The position numbers and the translations under genes were made by a program. The notes below the pieces were generated by a model. The model saw nothing but the letters and a program-made list of their open reading frames with translations. It was not told where the DNA came from and did not search any database. Shown here in pieces: positions 43,174-52,112 of a stretch of 64,000 nt of DNA. Within the stretch, counting starts at the first letter, position 1. Each line of letters starts with the position of its first letter. This DNA is from Algimonas arctica. Its GTDB lineage: Bacteria > Pseudomonadota > Alphaproteobacteria > Caulobacterales > Maricaulaceae. The stretch covers positions 161,365 to 225,364 of the forward strand of contig NZ_BMZH01000005.1 of assembly GCF_014652695.1 (NCBI RefSeq). The letters are read 5' to 3'.

Positions 43174-44295
43174 TTAGAGCGTCGGGTTGACTAAGAACTT
43201 TTCACCCGTTTTCTTCGCATTATACCGCCCGACAATATCGGCGTTAAGCGCGTCGGCAAGACTAATTTCATCCGTGTAGGTGCTAGCAAAGGTTGTCGTT
43301 AGTTCACTGGCCACGCGTTGGCGCAGACGGATCGCAGTTTCCATGCCGGCTTTGGCCAGGAAGTTTGGCAGCAACCAGCCGCCCACGCCCCACGCCATGC
43401 CGTAGCCGCGTGTGAGTGTTGTCGGTGACGGGTCGAGCGAGCCATAGAGATAGACTTGTTTGTGATGGATTGAGCCATAGATCGAGTAGGCGCCCGGGGT
43501 GCGTGCTGCGGCGCCTTCCATCGCGGTTAGGATGTCCGACGCCAGCTTCCCGCCGCCCGTTGCATCAAACGCCAATGTTGCGCCCGTTTCGTGAATGGCG
43601 TCGATCAATTGTGGGATAAAATCTTCGTCCGACGAATTGACGATATGCGTCGCGCCGATGGCCTTAAGGATATCCACCTGCTCTTGTTTACGCACAATAT
43701 TGACCAACGGAATACCGTCAGCCTTGCAGATTTTGACTAGCATCTGGCCGAGGTTGGACGCCGCCGCCGTATGGACAATCGCTGTGTGACCTTCTTTTTT
43801 CATCGTCTCTGGGAAACACAGCGCTGTCAGCGGGTTCACAAATGATGACGCGGCTTGGCGCGCCGTGTTGCCTTCATTCACCGGTAGAACTGACATGATC
43901 GGAACGCAGCGATATTCAGCATACATACCGCCGCCCATGGCCGCGACTGTACGGCCCATGAGCGCCTGAGCGGCGTCACTTTCGCCAGCGGCGACGACAG
44001 TGCCTGCGCCTTCATTGCCGATAGGGAGCGCTTGTCCGATACGGGCTTTCATCATCCGCATGCCCATCGGAGGGACCGGCGCGACGAGCGCATCGCCGTC
44101 ATTCGTTGCCTTAGACATGTCGGAATAGCCAAACATGACGCCGTGATCCGATGGATTAATCGGACAGGCTTCGACTTTGATCAAAACTTGATCAGCCGTC
44201 GGAACGGGCATTGGTTTTTCAACCATCTCCATACGGAGTTGACCGCCTTCGGTGACAGTTGAGACGAGAGATTTGTAGGTTTTTGGCAAGCTCAT
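43174..44295 (-). CDS. Zinc-type/MDR alcohol dehydrogenase-like oxidoreductase
   Basis: 373 residues, MDR superfamily. GroES-like domain with ACPINPSDHGVMFG and IGNEGAGTVVAAG, then Rossmann domain with AAASNLGQMLVKICKADGIPLVNIVRK. Catalytic zinc ligands are not apparent, so it is more like quinone oxidoreductase or enoyl reductase types. Upstream member of a two-gene operon with an SDR. Confidence 0.82.
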   Translation of the reverse strand: MSLPKTYKSLVSTVTEGGQLRMEMVEKPMPVPTADQVLIKVEACPINPSDHGVMFGYSDMSKATNDGDALVAPVPPMGMRMMKARIGQALPIGNEGAGTVVAAGESDAAQALMGRTVAAMGGGMYAEYRCVPIMSVLPVNEGNTARQAASSFVNPLTALCFPETMKKEGHTAIVHTAAASNLGQMLVKICKADGIPLVNIVRKQEQVDILKAIGATHIVNSSDEDFIPQLIDAIHETGATLAFDATGGGKLASDILTAMEGAAARTPGAYSIYGSIHHKQVYLYGSLDPSPTTLTRGYGMAWGVGGWLLPNFLAKAGMETAIRLRQRVASELTTTFASTYTDEISLADALNADIVGRYNAKKTGEKFLVNPTL

Positions 44296-44377
44296 GACTT
44301 GAGTCCTTCATTTATGTTGGGCCAACCTAACCTGTTGTGGGCTTGCCCTCCAGCCTTTCCGCCATCATGATAGCGAT

Positions 44378-45511
44378 GTGAGCATAAAATCATATATCGT
44401 CCCGCGTCTCGCCGAACGCATTCTCAGCCGCGAGCGCTTAGAAAAACAGCGCGCCCGGTTTGAGGCAAAGCGGACGGGTCGCCCGCATATTGAGGTTTTC
44501 CTCGACCCTAGCGATCCTTACTCACAGCTCTTAAAGTCTGTCATACCCGACTTTGAAGCCCGCTATGACATTGATTTAACGACTTATATAGTCGGACCGC
44601 CCGATGACGGGGCTGCGCCGGAACGCAGCGCGCTGGCTGTTTATGCAGCGATTGATGCGCAACGCCTTGCCGTTCGTGCAGGCCTTAAGGCCAACCTCAG
44701 CCCGCAACCGCCTGCGCTGGACACGGCTGACGCCAATGCACGTCTCCGCGCGCTGGGGCATTATCAAGGCGGGATGATCCATTATGGCGGTGAATGGTAT
44801 TGGGGTTTGGACCGACTGCATTATCTAGAAAGCCGTCTCGCTGGGATCGGCGCAAAGCGCAAAGAAGCCCCAACGACACCCATATTTACACCGCCTGCCA
44901 CACCCACCCGTGTCCCCGATATATCCCGCGAGACGAACAAAGTGCTGCATTGGTATCTGTCGTTCCGCTCCCCCTATACTGCCATTGTCGCTGAGCGGAC
45001 CGAAGCGCTCGCGGCCACCTATGGGGCCGAGTTACGCTTGCGGTTTGTTCTCCCGATGGTCATGCGCGCGCTCCCTGTGCCGAAGGCTAAGCGCCGCTAT
45101 ATCGTGCGCGATACAGCGCGCGAAGCACACCGACTGGGCGTGTTATTTGGGCGGGTCTCCGATCCGGTCGGTGCCCCTGTTGAGCGTGGCTACGCGATCT
45201 TGAACTGGGCGATAGACCAAGGGCACGGCATCGATTTCGTCCGCACCTTCCTTCATTATGTCTGGGCCGAAGGCGTCGATGCCGGCTCTGACCGCGGGTT
45301 AAGACGCATTGTCGAGGGGGCCGAACTCGATTGGTCCGAAGCACGGCAACAACTCGACACGGATGACTGGCGCGCTGTCGCGGAAACCAATCGCGCCGAG
45401 ATGATGTCCTACGGGATTTGGGGTGTTCCGAGCTTCCGCGTGGGAGAGACCGCCGTCTGGGGACAAGACCGCCTTTGGGTTATGGAAGCGGCCTTGAAAG
45501 ACGAATCTTAA
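44378..45511 (+). CDS. Tandem DsbA-fold protein, HCCA isomerase-like
   Basis: 377 residues containing two thioredoxin-fold halves. The first (about 38-175, HIEVFLDPSDPYSQLLKSVIPDFEARYDI) and second (about 188-375, LHWYLSFRSPYTAIVAERTEALAATYGAEL) both begin like 2-hydroxychromene-2-carboxylate isomerase, with DP/SPY in place of the CxxC of DsbA. The second half ends WGVPSFRVGETAVWGQDRL, the usual HCCA/DsbA tail. No cysteine pair, so it is more likely a glutathione-dependent isomerase-like protein than a redox enzyme. Start is GTG 44378. Confidence 0.78.
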   Translation: MSIKSYIVPRLAERILSRERLEKQRARFEAKRTGRPHIEVFLDPSDPYSQLLKSVIPDFEARYDIDLTTYIVGPPDDGAAPERSALAVYAAIDAQRLAVRAGLKANLSPQPPALDTADANARLRALGHYQGGMIHYGGEWYWGLDRLHYLESRLAGIGAKRKEAPTTPIFTPPATPTRVPDISRETNKVLHWYLSFRSPYTAIVAERTEALAATYGAELRLRFVLPMVMRALPVPKAKRRYIVRDTAREAHRLGVLFGRVSDPVGAPVERGYAILNWAIDQGHGIDFVRTFLHYVWAEGVDAGSDRGLRRIVEGAELDWSEARQQLDTDDWRAVAETNRAEMMSYGIWGVPSFRVGETAVWGQDRLWVMEAALKDES

Positions 45512-45579
45512 TTTCTGGACAGTTCGGGCCGTGAACGGCAAGAGCACAAAAAACCCAGTTGGGTTTAAGGGGAAAATCT

Positions 45580-45957
45580 ATGTCACGCATTGCAAAACTC
45601 GCACTCATTCCACCGTTTTTGATTGGGATTCTTCTCACGTTTCAGGCGTTGTTTGTGCCTGCCAAACTATCGGAAACGCTCGGCGGCATCGCGGGTACAG
45701 GCCCTGTTGGCAACGCGACCATCTTTGCTGACTTCGCCGCTTTATTCGTGACATTCACAATTTGCGTCGCGGGCGCGCTTTTTGCTGGCAAGCGCGGCTG
45801 GCTTTTCGCCCCGATTTGTCTGTTCGGCTTCACGGCTATCGGCCGGATCTACTTTGGCCTCATGAACGGCTTTGCGCCCGGCGCATTACAGCCCATCGCG
45901 ATTGAAATCGTCGCCTGCGCCTTGATGATCTTCGCCTTGCGCAGCAAACCTGCATAA
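45580..45957 (+). CDS. Four-helix membrane protein of unknown function
   Basis: 125 residues with four hydrophobic helices (about 5-25, 47-68, 74-95, 102-121). AAGGGGAAA sits 5 nt before the ATG, and a small 6-bp hairpin (AAACCC-AGTT-GGGTTT) lies directly upstream of it, at 45551-45566, possibly affecting translation. Family not recognised; it resembles small DUF4345-type proteins. Confidence 0.6.
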   Translation: MSRIAKLALIPPFLIGILLTFQALFVPAKLSETLGGIAGTGPVGNATIFADFAALFVTFTICVAGALFAGKRGWLFAPICLFGFTAIGRIYFGLMNGFAPGALQPIAIEIVACALMIFALRSKPA

Positions 45958-45976
45958 GAATACGCGGAAAACCCGC

Positions 45977-47182
45977 TTAACGTCGCGTCACGTCGGCCCC
46001 GTAAAGCCACGACAAATGCTGTCGGATCAACGACGGCGCGACGGTCCCGGCGAGCCACATCGGCCCATAGGTCGCGAGTTGCGAGAGGGGTGTGCGCTTA
46101 TGGAATGTCTTGGCATTCTTCCGCGATCCCGCTTGCACGCGCGATGTTCTTGGCCGGCGGGTGGCCTGATAAATCTGGAGTGCGGCGGCTAAATCGTCGG
46201 ACTCCGTAATCTCCGCAGCCAGCACCCACGCATCTTCGACCGCCATCGCCGCCCCCTGCGCCAGAAACGGCAACATCGGATGCGCGGCGTCGCCGAGGAG
46301 CGTCACGCGCCCTTGTGTCCAATGCGAGAGAGGGTCGCGATCATACAGCGCCCAGCGGAACAGCGCGTCGTCTGGCACAGCCGCAATCAGCTTTGTAATG
46401 GTTGGATGCCAGCCCGCGAAATCATTGAGCGCGTCAGCTTTTCTACCGCGCGCGCTCCACCCTTCGGCGATCGGTTCAACTTGCTCAACCACGCCGACGA
46501 AGTTCGCCAGCGTCCCGCCGCGTAATTGATAGGTCACGGCATGACGGCCCGGTCCCATCCAAGCGCAGGCTGTCGCAGAGGGCGCATCCGCCCCCAAGAG
46601 CTCAACTGGAACAACCGCCCGCCAAGCAATGTTCCCGGTAAATCTCGGACGGTCTGGACCCTGCATCCACGTCCGCACAAAGGAATGTAGCCCGTCTGCA
46701 CCGATCAGTAAGTCGCCGCGATAGTGCGTCCCGTCTGATAGGCTGAGCGTGACGGAAAGGTCCGTCTGGTCAATGGCAGACACGGTCGCGCCGAATTTTA
46801 ACGTGATTGAGGGGTGGTCCTCTAAGGCATCCTTCAAGGCCAAAATATAGTCTGCCCGATGAATGTGGAGATAGGGCGCGCCCCACAGGTTTGCGGCCAA
46901 GTCCTCACCGCGATCATCGCGCAAAGGCACAGAGAAAACTGTCCGACCGCTGAGCCCCATCCGCGTCTCAATCGCGGTCGGCTGAACCGCGTCACGCGCA
47001 ATCCGCTCAGCGATGCCCAGAGCGCGAAACACTTTCATCGCATTGGGCGGAATTTGAATGCCTGCGCCGACGTCACCTAAGGCGTCCGCTTGTTCGAAAA
47101 CAAGGACCTCATGTCCGAAATGCGCACAGGCCAGCGCCGCTGTCAGTCCCCCAATGCCGCCGCCTGCAATCAGAATTTTCAT
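45977..47182 (-). CDS. FAD-dependent aromatic monooxygenase (salicylate hydroxylase-like)
   Basis: 401 residues, group A flavoprotein hydroxylase. GxGxxG FAD site IAGGGIGGLTAALA at the N-terminus, DG motif LLIGADGLHSFVR near 160-172 and GD motif VTLLGDAAHPMLPFLAQGAAMAVEDA near 285-305. Uses NAD(P)H and oxygen to hydroxylate an aromatic ring. Aromatic ring-cleavage genes are not nearby, so substrate remains open. Confidence 0.88.
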   Translation of the reverse strand: MKILIAGGGIGGLTAALACAHFGHEVLVFEQADALGDVGAGIQIPPNAMKVFRALGIAERIARDAVQPTAIETRMGLSGRTVFSVPLRDDRGEDLAANLWGAPYLHIHRADYILALKDALEDHPSITLKFGATVSAIDQTDLSVTLSLSDGTHYRGDLLIGADGLHSFVRTWMQGPDRPRFTGNIAWRAVVPVELLGADAPSATACAWMGPGRHAVTYQLRGGTLANFVGVVEQVEPIAEGWSARGRKADALNDFAGWHPTITKLIAAVPDDALFRWALYDRDPLSHWTQGRVTLLGDAAHPMLPFLAQGAAMAVEDAWVLAAEITESDDLAAALQIYQATRRPRTSRVQAGSRKNAKTFHKRTPLSQLATYGPMWLAGTVAPSLIRQHLSWLYGADVTRR

Positions 47183-47188
47183 CGTCGA

Positions 47189-48199
47189 TCAATCATCAAA
47201 CATGCAAGCCCGACCTGTCTCAAGATCGGCATCGCACTGATAGACCCGGACATAGTCCACAATCAGCGCCGACGGTATAACGCTCGGATCGATACCACGT
47301 TCATTATCCCCTTCTGGCCATTTCCCACCAACGGCAAAGTTGAGCATGAGATAAAAGTCTTCGTCAAACGGTGCGTTGGGGTTTTCGGATTTACGCACCG
47401 CATCCGTAAACCAGTCTTCGGCTTTGGCGGTCCAGAAACGGTCCCCATCGACAAACCAATCTATCCGGCCTTCGCCCCATTCGACCGCGAATGTATGAAA
47501 CTGCTCCCGCGGCATGCCGTCCTGCCCCGCAACAGACGTCAAAGCCCGGCGCTCGCTAACATGAGTATTGTTGGGCGGACGTTTGCCAAAATGGATGGCG
47601 CCAGAGGACCGGTTTTCAACATCGCTGTCCGCGCAATCGTAACAGGTTGCCCCAAGATTAACGGCTTCCATAATATCAATCTCACCCGACAGCGGCCACC
47701 CGCCATGGACGCTGGATTGCGGCATCATCCAAAAGGCTGGCCATGCCCCCTGCCCGTTTGGCAATTCCATCCGCCCTTCAATTCGACCATATTTCCAAGC
47801 CGCCAAATCGCGAGTCCGGACTTTGCCAGATGTATAAGGTTTTGTTTTTGAGGCGCCCGGGTATGCGGGATGTTCCATGTGAACACCGGGACCTGTCCAT
47901 TCTCCGTCGCGAGCGGTAAGCCACAGATAGCCCCCCGCAACACTCACATTTTCAAGGCGGTCGATGTAACATTGGCGTTCTTCGTTCCCGCCGCCCCAGC
48001 AGGACACTTCGGGGGACCATTTGGTTCGGTCAAGCGCATCACCGTCAAATTCATCCGCCCAAACAAGATCCCACCCGCGATCCGATATATGACCGTCTAC
48101 TTTCGCCGTAGAGGGTTGCGACACAGCCGTTTCAGCCGTCACACATGCCGCTAAGATAAACGCCATTACAACGCCCACCGTTCGCATATTTTCCAACAT
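47189..48199 (-). CDS. GH16 family beta-glycanase, lipoprotein
   Basis: 336 residues. A signal with lipobox LAAC marks it as a lipoprotein. Domain begins WDLVWADEFDGDALDRTKW and carries the GH16 catalytic signature GEIDIMEAV (ExDxxE), then the aromatic cleft segments FHTFAVEWGEGRIDWFVDG and FYLMLNFAVGGKWPEG. Likely cleaves beta-1,3-glucans (laminarin) or a related marine polysaccharide at the cell surface. Exact start uncertain: GTG 48205, ATG 48199 and ATG 48187 are in frame. Confidence 0.9.
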   Translation of the reverse strand: MLENMRTVGVVMAFILAACVTAETAVSQPSTAKVDGHISDRGWDLVWADEFDGDALDRTKWSPEVSCWGGGNEERQCYIDRLENVSVAGGYLWLTARDGEWTGPGVHMEHPAYPGASKTKPYTSGKVRTRDLAAWKYGRIEGRMELPNGQGAWPAFWMMPQSSVHGGWPLSGEIDIMEAVNLGATCYDCADSDVENRSSGAIHFGKRPPNNTHVSERRALTSVAGQDGMPREQFHTFAVEWGEGRIDWFVDGDRFWTAKAEDWFTDAVRKSENPNAPFDEDFYLMLNFAVGGKWPEGDNERGIDPSVIPSALIVDYVRVYQCDADLETGRACMFDD

Positions 48200-48209
48200 G
48201 GGCACCGTT

Positions 48210-48776
48210 CTACAACGCTAGATCATACTCGTCTTCGCTCAGAGGCTTCAAAGTCCAAGCGATGTAAAGTGTTGGCAGTAACACAATGACATATGTCAGA
48301 ATGATCGTCAGCGCAGCCATGCCCGGAAAATTCAACACAAGGGATTCACTGAGGTTGAAATTCATCCAACCTGTCATGCCTAACATTTGTAACGCCCCAA
48401 AAATTGAGACGATTAAAAACGCAATCAAAGCTCCCTTTAAGATGATGCGGCAAGCAAATGAATAGGCGTCATCTTGCGTCTTTGCTTCCCATTCTTGCAA
48501 TCCTGAATTTGCACCGGAGAACCTTAAGAAAACACGGTTTGTAACCGCATACACCCCAGATGCGACCACCATAAGCATGACACCCGCGTAGAGACCCAAC
48601 ATAAGGGGAGACGTCAACAATGCGTATTGTTCTGAATACAGAATCATCGCGCCTAATATTTGCACCATGATTGGAAAGCCTACTACAGCTATCGTTGCAC
48701 ACCATCTCAACCGTTTTAAATTTTTGCCCAAAAGAGTGCTAGGGTGCAACGTTACATCAGGTCTCTTGATGGTCAT
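48210..48776 (-). CDS. DUF2975 family membrane protein
   Basis: 188 residues with four hydrophobic segments (about 28-50, 57-78, 110-135, 145-175). Family members sit next to small XRE regulators of the YozG type, exactly as here: the regulator gene ends 3 nt upstream. Function unknown; the pairing suggests a sensor or target of the regulator. Confidence 0.7.
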   Translation of the reverse strand: MTIKRPDVTLHPSTLLGKNLKRLRWCATIAVVGFPIMVQILGAMILYSEQYALLTSPLMLGLYAGVMLMVVASGVYAVTNRVFLRFSGANSGLQEWEAKTQDDAYSFACRIILKGALIAFLIVSIFGALQMLGMTGWMNFNLSESLVLNFPGMAALTIILTYVIVLLPTLYIAWTLKPLSEDEYDLAL

Positions 48777-48779
48777 GAT

Positions 48780-49028
48780 TTATTCCTTTGCGGCAATACT
48801 TGACGCAGCCAATTGTTCAGCGAGTGATTTGAACGGCTTGGGATTGAACACCATTTCAAATGGTAATTCAAAAAAATCGGCAAGTTTGAACGCCAACTCC
48901 AAGGACGCGTTATAGTCCCCTCGCTCTAAATAACCGATCGTCTGGAAGTTTATCCCTATGGCATCAGCCAAATCTTTACGGGATAGACCTTTCTCGACAC
49001 GGAGTAATTTGACACGGTTATGTATCAT
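48780..49028 (-). CDS. Small XRE-family transcriptional regulator (YozG-like)
   Basis: 82 residues. HTH spans about residues 5-60 (VKLLRVEKGLSRKDLADAIGINFQTIGYLERGDYNASLELAFKLADFFELPFEMVF). The ATG at 49028 lies one base from an inverted repeat and has no ribosome binding site, so the message may have a very short leader. Forms an operon with the DUF2975 gene. Confidence 0.83.
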   Translation of the reverse strand: MIHNRVKLLRVEKGLSRKDLADAIGINFQTIGYLERGDYNASLELAFKLADFFELPFEMVFNPKPFKSLAEQLAASSIAAKE

Positions 49029-49029
49029 A

Positions 49030-49049
49030 TTGTTGTGAATATACAACAA
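49030..49049. promoter_or_regulatory. Inverted-repeat operator before the XRE/DUF2975 operon
   Basis: TTGTTGT-6 bp-ACAACAA, touching the start codon, with a TATAAT hexamer just upstream on the minus strand (in TTTATATAATTTG). Position over the promoter fits autorepression by the XRE protein. Confidence 0.55.
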
Positions 49050-49284
49050 ATTATATAAACACAAGACTTTTATAGCGTTTGTTGAACAAAACACCGACTT
49101 GTATCGAAAATCAGTCTTGTTGCGCGTAAAACTTCGACCCTTGCACGCAGGTCAATCTACATATTTCGGCCCTTGGGGGATGAGACCATATTATTGTCGC
49201 CATCTCTGTTCGCTAAAAATCTCAAGTCCATCTCTGAGCGATTGCTCAAACTAGCACTGGCAATCGTATGATTTTGTATCCGGC

Positions 49285-49593
49285 CTATCCCTTGAAAGCC
49301 CCGCCCAGTACGCCTGACAAAACATCAATATAGGCTGCAAAGGCGGTCCGCCCGGACTTTGTCATTCGGATCGTAGTCAAAGGTTTGCGCCCTACGATTG
49401 ATTTATCGATATTAATATATCCTTCCTCTTCCAATTTTCGCATTTGGATCGACAGGTTACCTTGTGTCACATTCAAGGCCGTCTTTAATTCTGTAAAAGA
49501 CGCGACTTCGGCATTCGCCAGATAGGCCATCACGCCCAAGCGAACGCGCACATGAATAATGTCTCTGATATTGTCGATGCTCGGTTCAGACAT
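49285..49593 (-). CDS. Winged-helix transcriptional regulator
   Basis: 102 residues. Begins IRDIIHVRVRLGVMAYLANAEVASFTELKTALNVTQGNLSIQMRKLEEEGYINI, the winged-helix pattern of small MarR/ArsR-like regulators (HTH_34 type), with wing residues KSIVGRKPLTTIRMT. Located 5 nt after a membrane protein gene on the same strand, so it probably regulates that gene or responds to it. Confidence 0.8.
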   Translation of the reverse strand: MSEPSIDNIRDIIHVRVRLGVMAYLANAEVASFTELKTALNVTQGNLSIQMRKLEEEGYINIDKSIVGRKPLTTIRMTKSGRTAFAAYIDVLSGVLGGAFKG

Positions 49594-49598
49594 ATCGA

Positions 49599-50189
49599 TT
49601 ACGCGTTTGACATCGTCTGTTTTCCCGCTCGGAAAATGAGCAGTCCCGGCAAAGCCATACAGACGAAAAGCGCCACACCGAGAGCGAGAACATAGGCGGG
49701 TATATTATCGATGAATAGGCCCAACACGATGGCCGACACAAACCATCCGATGGCGGTGATACCGTGCCAAATGTGACGCCGCAATATCGCGGTCGCCAAC
49801 CAGATCGCGCCTTGGAGTGCACAGACCACGAGGGGGAACAACAACCAAATAGACCAATCTCGCTTCTGAAAAGCGACCCAACCGAAGATGAGCGCCAAGA
49901 CGAGGTTGGCGATGCCCGCCCCTGTAAACGCCGCCCCCACAGCCCGTTTCGTCGTCCCCTTACCGTAAGGGTTCGACAGATTTTGCCATGAATTCTGAAA
50001 GATCATGATGAGAAAAAGGATCGTTGGCAGCCAGCCTACGAGCATCCAAATAAGCGGCGAGACCTGCGCGTCTGTCACAAGAAGCGCCCAATTCAGCAAG
50101 CATTGAGCCCCGTAAAGCACGCCCGCAATGAGATATATGAACCCGAAATTCCGGTTGTGAGAGCCATCATCATCGACCAGTGCCCGCAT
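49599..50189 (-). CDS. Multi-helix membrane protein, partner of winged-helix regulator
   Basis: 196 residues, about six hydrophobic helices (20-40, 47-66, 85-105, 112-130, 142-160, 167-187). The N-terminal phrase MRALVDDDGSHNRNFGFIYLIAGVLYGAQCLLNW is the usual opening of alphaproteobacterial proteins next to such regulators. In-frame codons upstream (KTAEANLAF) also look family-like, but no start codon exists there. Confidence 0.65.
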   Translation of the reverse strand: MRALVDDDGSHNRNFGFIYLIAGVLYGAQCLLNWALLVTDAQVSPLIWMLVGWLPTILFLIMIFQNSWQNLSNPYGKGTTKRAVGAAFTGAGIANLVLALIFGWVAFQKRDWSIWLLFPLVVCALQGAIWLATAILRRHIWHGITAIGWFVSAIVLGLFIDNIPAYVLALGVALFVCMALPGLLIFRAGKQTMSNA

Positions 50190-50221
50190 GAAAGCGAGAT
50201 TCGCTTCGGCCGTTTTTACAT

Positions 50222-50793
50222 CTAAAGTCCTGCGGCTATCTCCTTTTGGTTACGGGCCCGACGGATGCGCTTTCGCCCATTTAAGAGTCCCCCGATAAAC
50301 GTATAGCGTACGAGAATTTCGTAGCTCACCAGCATCAAAGGAATCGAGAGCCCTAATATCATGACGTATTTCAGCGCGGCTGGCCATGCCCATGGCGCCA
50401 CCCAAATTTGCAGCGCCATAATAATCGGCAAATGGATTAGATAGAGCCAATAGGACGCAGAGCCCAATCGCTCAGCCGCCCCAACCCGGCCTTTAGCCAT
50501 ACGAGTGACAGCAGCGCACGAAAGGCCAACATCCCAGTATAGAGCAGCAGTAAGAGATAGAGAAACCACAGATGCGTCTGTGGAAACGTCTTCACTGTCA
50601 TTGGCGAGGGCTCTGGTGGGTTTTCAGGCATCACGCCGCCCTTGGCGGCGACCATGCCCCAGATCGCCAGGGCGATGAAACACACCATCATAATCGGCCA
50701 AAACACGATTAACGGCACACCGACGCGTTTGAGCCCCTCCCGAAGGCGCCACCCAAGAACGTCAGAATAGATTGAAAACTGGAGCCTGAGCAT
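50222..50793 (-). pseudogene. Decayed acyltransferase 3 (OafA-type) gene
   Basis: Two frames together spell parts of an acyltransferase 3. The first (50793 to about 50500) has KRVGVPLIVFWPIMMV and TFPQTHLWFLYLLLLLY; the second (about 50500 to 50222) has GSASYWLYLIHLPIIMALQ and the final helix. The N-terminal third is absent and only about 40 codons lie between HLWFLY and SYWLYLIHLP, where intact members have over 100. So the gene has a 5' truncation, an internal deletion and a frameshift. Confidence 0.75.
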
Positions 50794-50887
50794 ATCCGTT
50801 CGCCGTCAGGCTGAGGCATTTGGAAACTTCGAGCAATGTGAGGCGTATAATAGAAGACACTCACATTTAACGCTCGGAGCCTTTCTA

Positions 50888-51289
50888 ATGTCAGACTTTA
50901 ATCTCCCCCAAAACACGCTTGTAGTCGTCACGACGGGTGAGGAGGCCAAACTCTTCCGTATGAAAGGCGCCCACTTAAAAGCGGATGGTCACTGGGAACC
51001 AACAGACCTTGCCGATGAAGGTCCATCAGGGAAGTCGCCGTCTGAGCAATCCGATAAGGAGTCCATGGAAGCCACTTTCTCTAAACAAGTTGCTGAACGC
51101 CTCTACGCGCTCGCGCACAAAGGCGCGTATCAAAACCTTGTCCTCACCGCCGATCCTGACTCTCTGGGAGAAATTCGCCCGTTGCTTCATAAAGAAGTCC
51201 TCGCCACAATAATTCTACAGCTGGATAAAACGCTGATTAATTCTTCAACCGACGATATTGAGCGATCAATTGCAACGGCGATGCCATAG
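50888..51289 (+). CDS. Host attachment protein family member
   Basis: 133 residues of the family annotated as required for attachment to host cells (first named in Agrobacterium). Pattern: NTLVVVTTGEEAKLFRMKG, acidic centre, FSKQVAERLYALAHKGAYQNLVLTADPDSLGEIRPLLHKEV and final STDDIERSI. Cytoplasmic; molecular role unknown. GGAGCC precedes the ATG. Confidence 0.75.
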   Translation: MSDFNLPQNTLVVVTTGEEAKLFRMKGAHLKADGHWEPTDLADEGPSGKSPSEQSDKESMEATFSKQVAERLYALAHKGAYQNLVLTADPDSLGEIRPLLHKEVLATIILQLDKTLINSSTDDIERSIATAMP

Positions 51290-51387
51290 TTGTTACGGAA
51301 CGACTTTAAATGATCGGCTCTCTGACAGATTGAGCTTATCTCGTTTTAAAAAGGGCGCCCAACATCGCTGACGTCATACATACCGAA

Positions 51388-51945
51388 ATGAAAGATGGCC
51401 GCAGCCTCTGCCTGCGGCCTCTGCAAAGTCGAGACGCGCCACTCCTCGAAGCCGGCATCATCGCTTTGTCAGATCGCTCTCGGTATTTCCGGTTTTTCTC
51501 TGGCTTCAAACAAGCTCCGCCGTCGGTTTTAAAACGGCTGACAGACTTTGATGGCGATGATCATTTAGCGTGGGGCGCGGTTGATTCCAGCTTGGATACG
51601 AACCCTCCCATTGCCGCCGCGCATATTTTTCGCGTCGATAACCTGCCGCCGACAAGTGGGGATTTTGCGATCGCAATCTTAGATGACTACCACCATCAAG
51701 GGATTGCGAGGTCCCTCATTGCCTGTTTGTTTTCTGATGCGATTTCAAAACAGTTCGAACATGTGGAACTGGATGTTTTGAGCGAGAATCGCGTGGGGAT
51801 AGCGCTTTTTCGGTCCTTGGGAGCTCAAATTATAAGCGCGTCCTCAGGTGTCACCCATATAAAAATTGACCTTAATCACGCGGTTACCGTTTTAAAGACC
51901 TCAGACAAACCGCCCTTGAACCGGGTGTTTTTACAGTTTTCGTGA
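51388..51945 (+). CDS. GNAT-family N-acetyltransferase
   Basis: 185 residues. Begins DGRSLCLRPLQSRDAPLLEAGIIALSDRSRYFRFF, the opening seen in Pat-like protein acetyltransferases. Acetyl-CoA site is DDYHHQGIARSLIACLF (QGIA). The ATG has no obvious ribosome binding site and the frame is open upstream, so the N-terminus may be slightly longer. Confidence 0.75.
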   Translation: MKDGRSLCLRPLQSRDAPLLEAGIIALSDRSRYFRFFSGFKQAPPSVLKRLTDFDGDDHLAWGAVDSSLDTNPPIAAAHIFRVDNLPPTSGDFAIAILDDYHHQGIARSLIACLFSDAISKQFEHVELDVLSENRVGIALFRSLGAQIISASSGVTHIKIDLNHAVTVLKTSDKPPLNRVFLQFS

Positions 51946-52112
51946 CCCCCAAATGAGACAGAATAAAGTCTGTTTTAAACGGCAGAGTCAGCGTTGTAAC
52001 GGCGGCCTAATATTGAAGCAATCTGGGTCTGTGACTTGGATAATGAAAGGCCTCCAATAGCGAAGTCTATGAATGGCATTTGGAGCCTGGCCTTCCAAAA
52101 CTTTGTCTCAAC

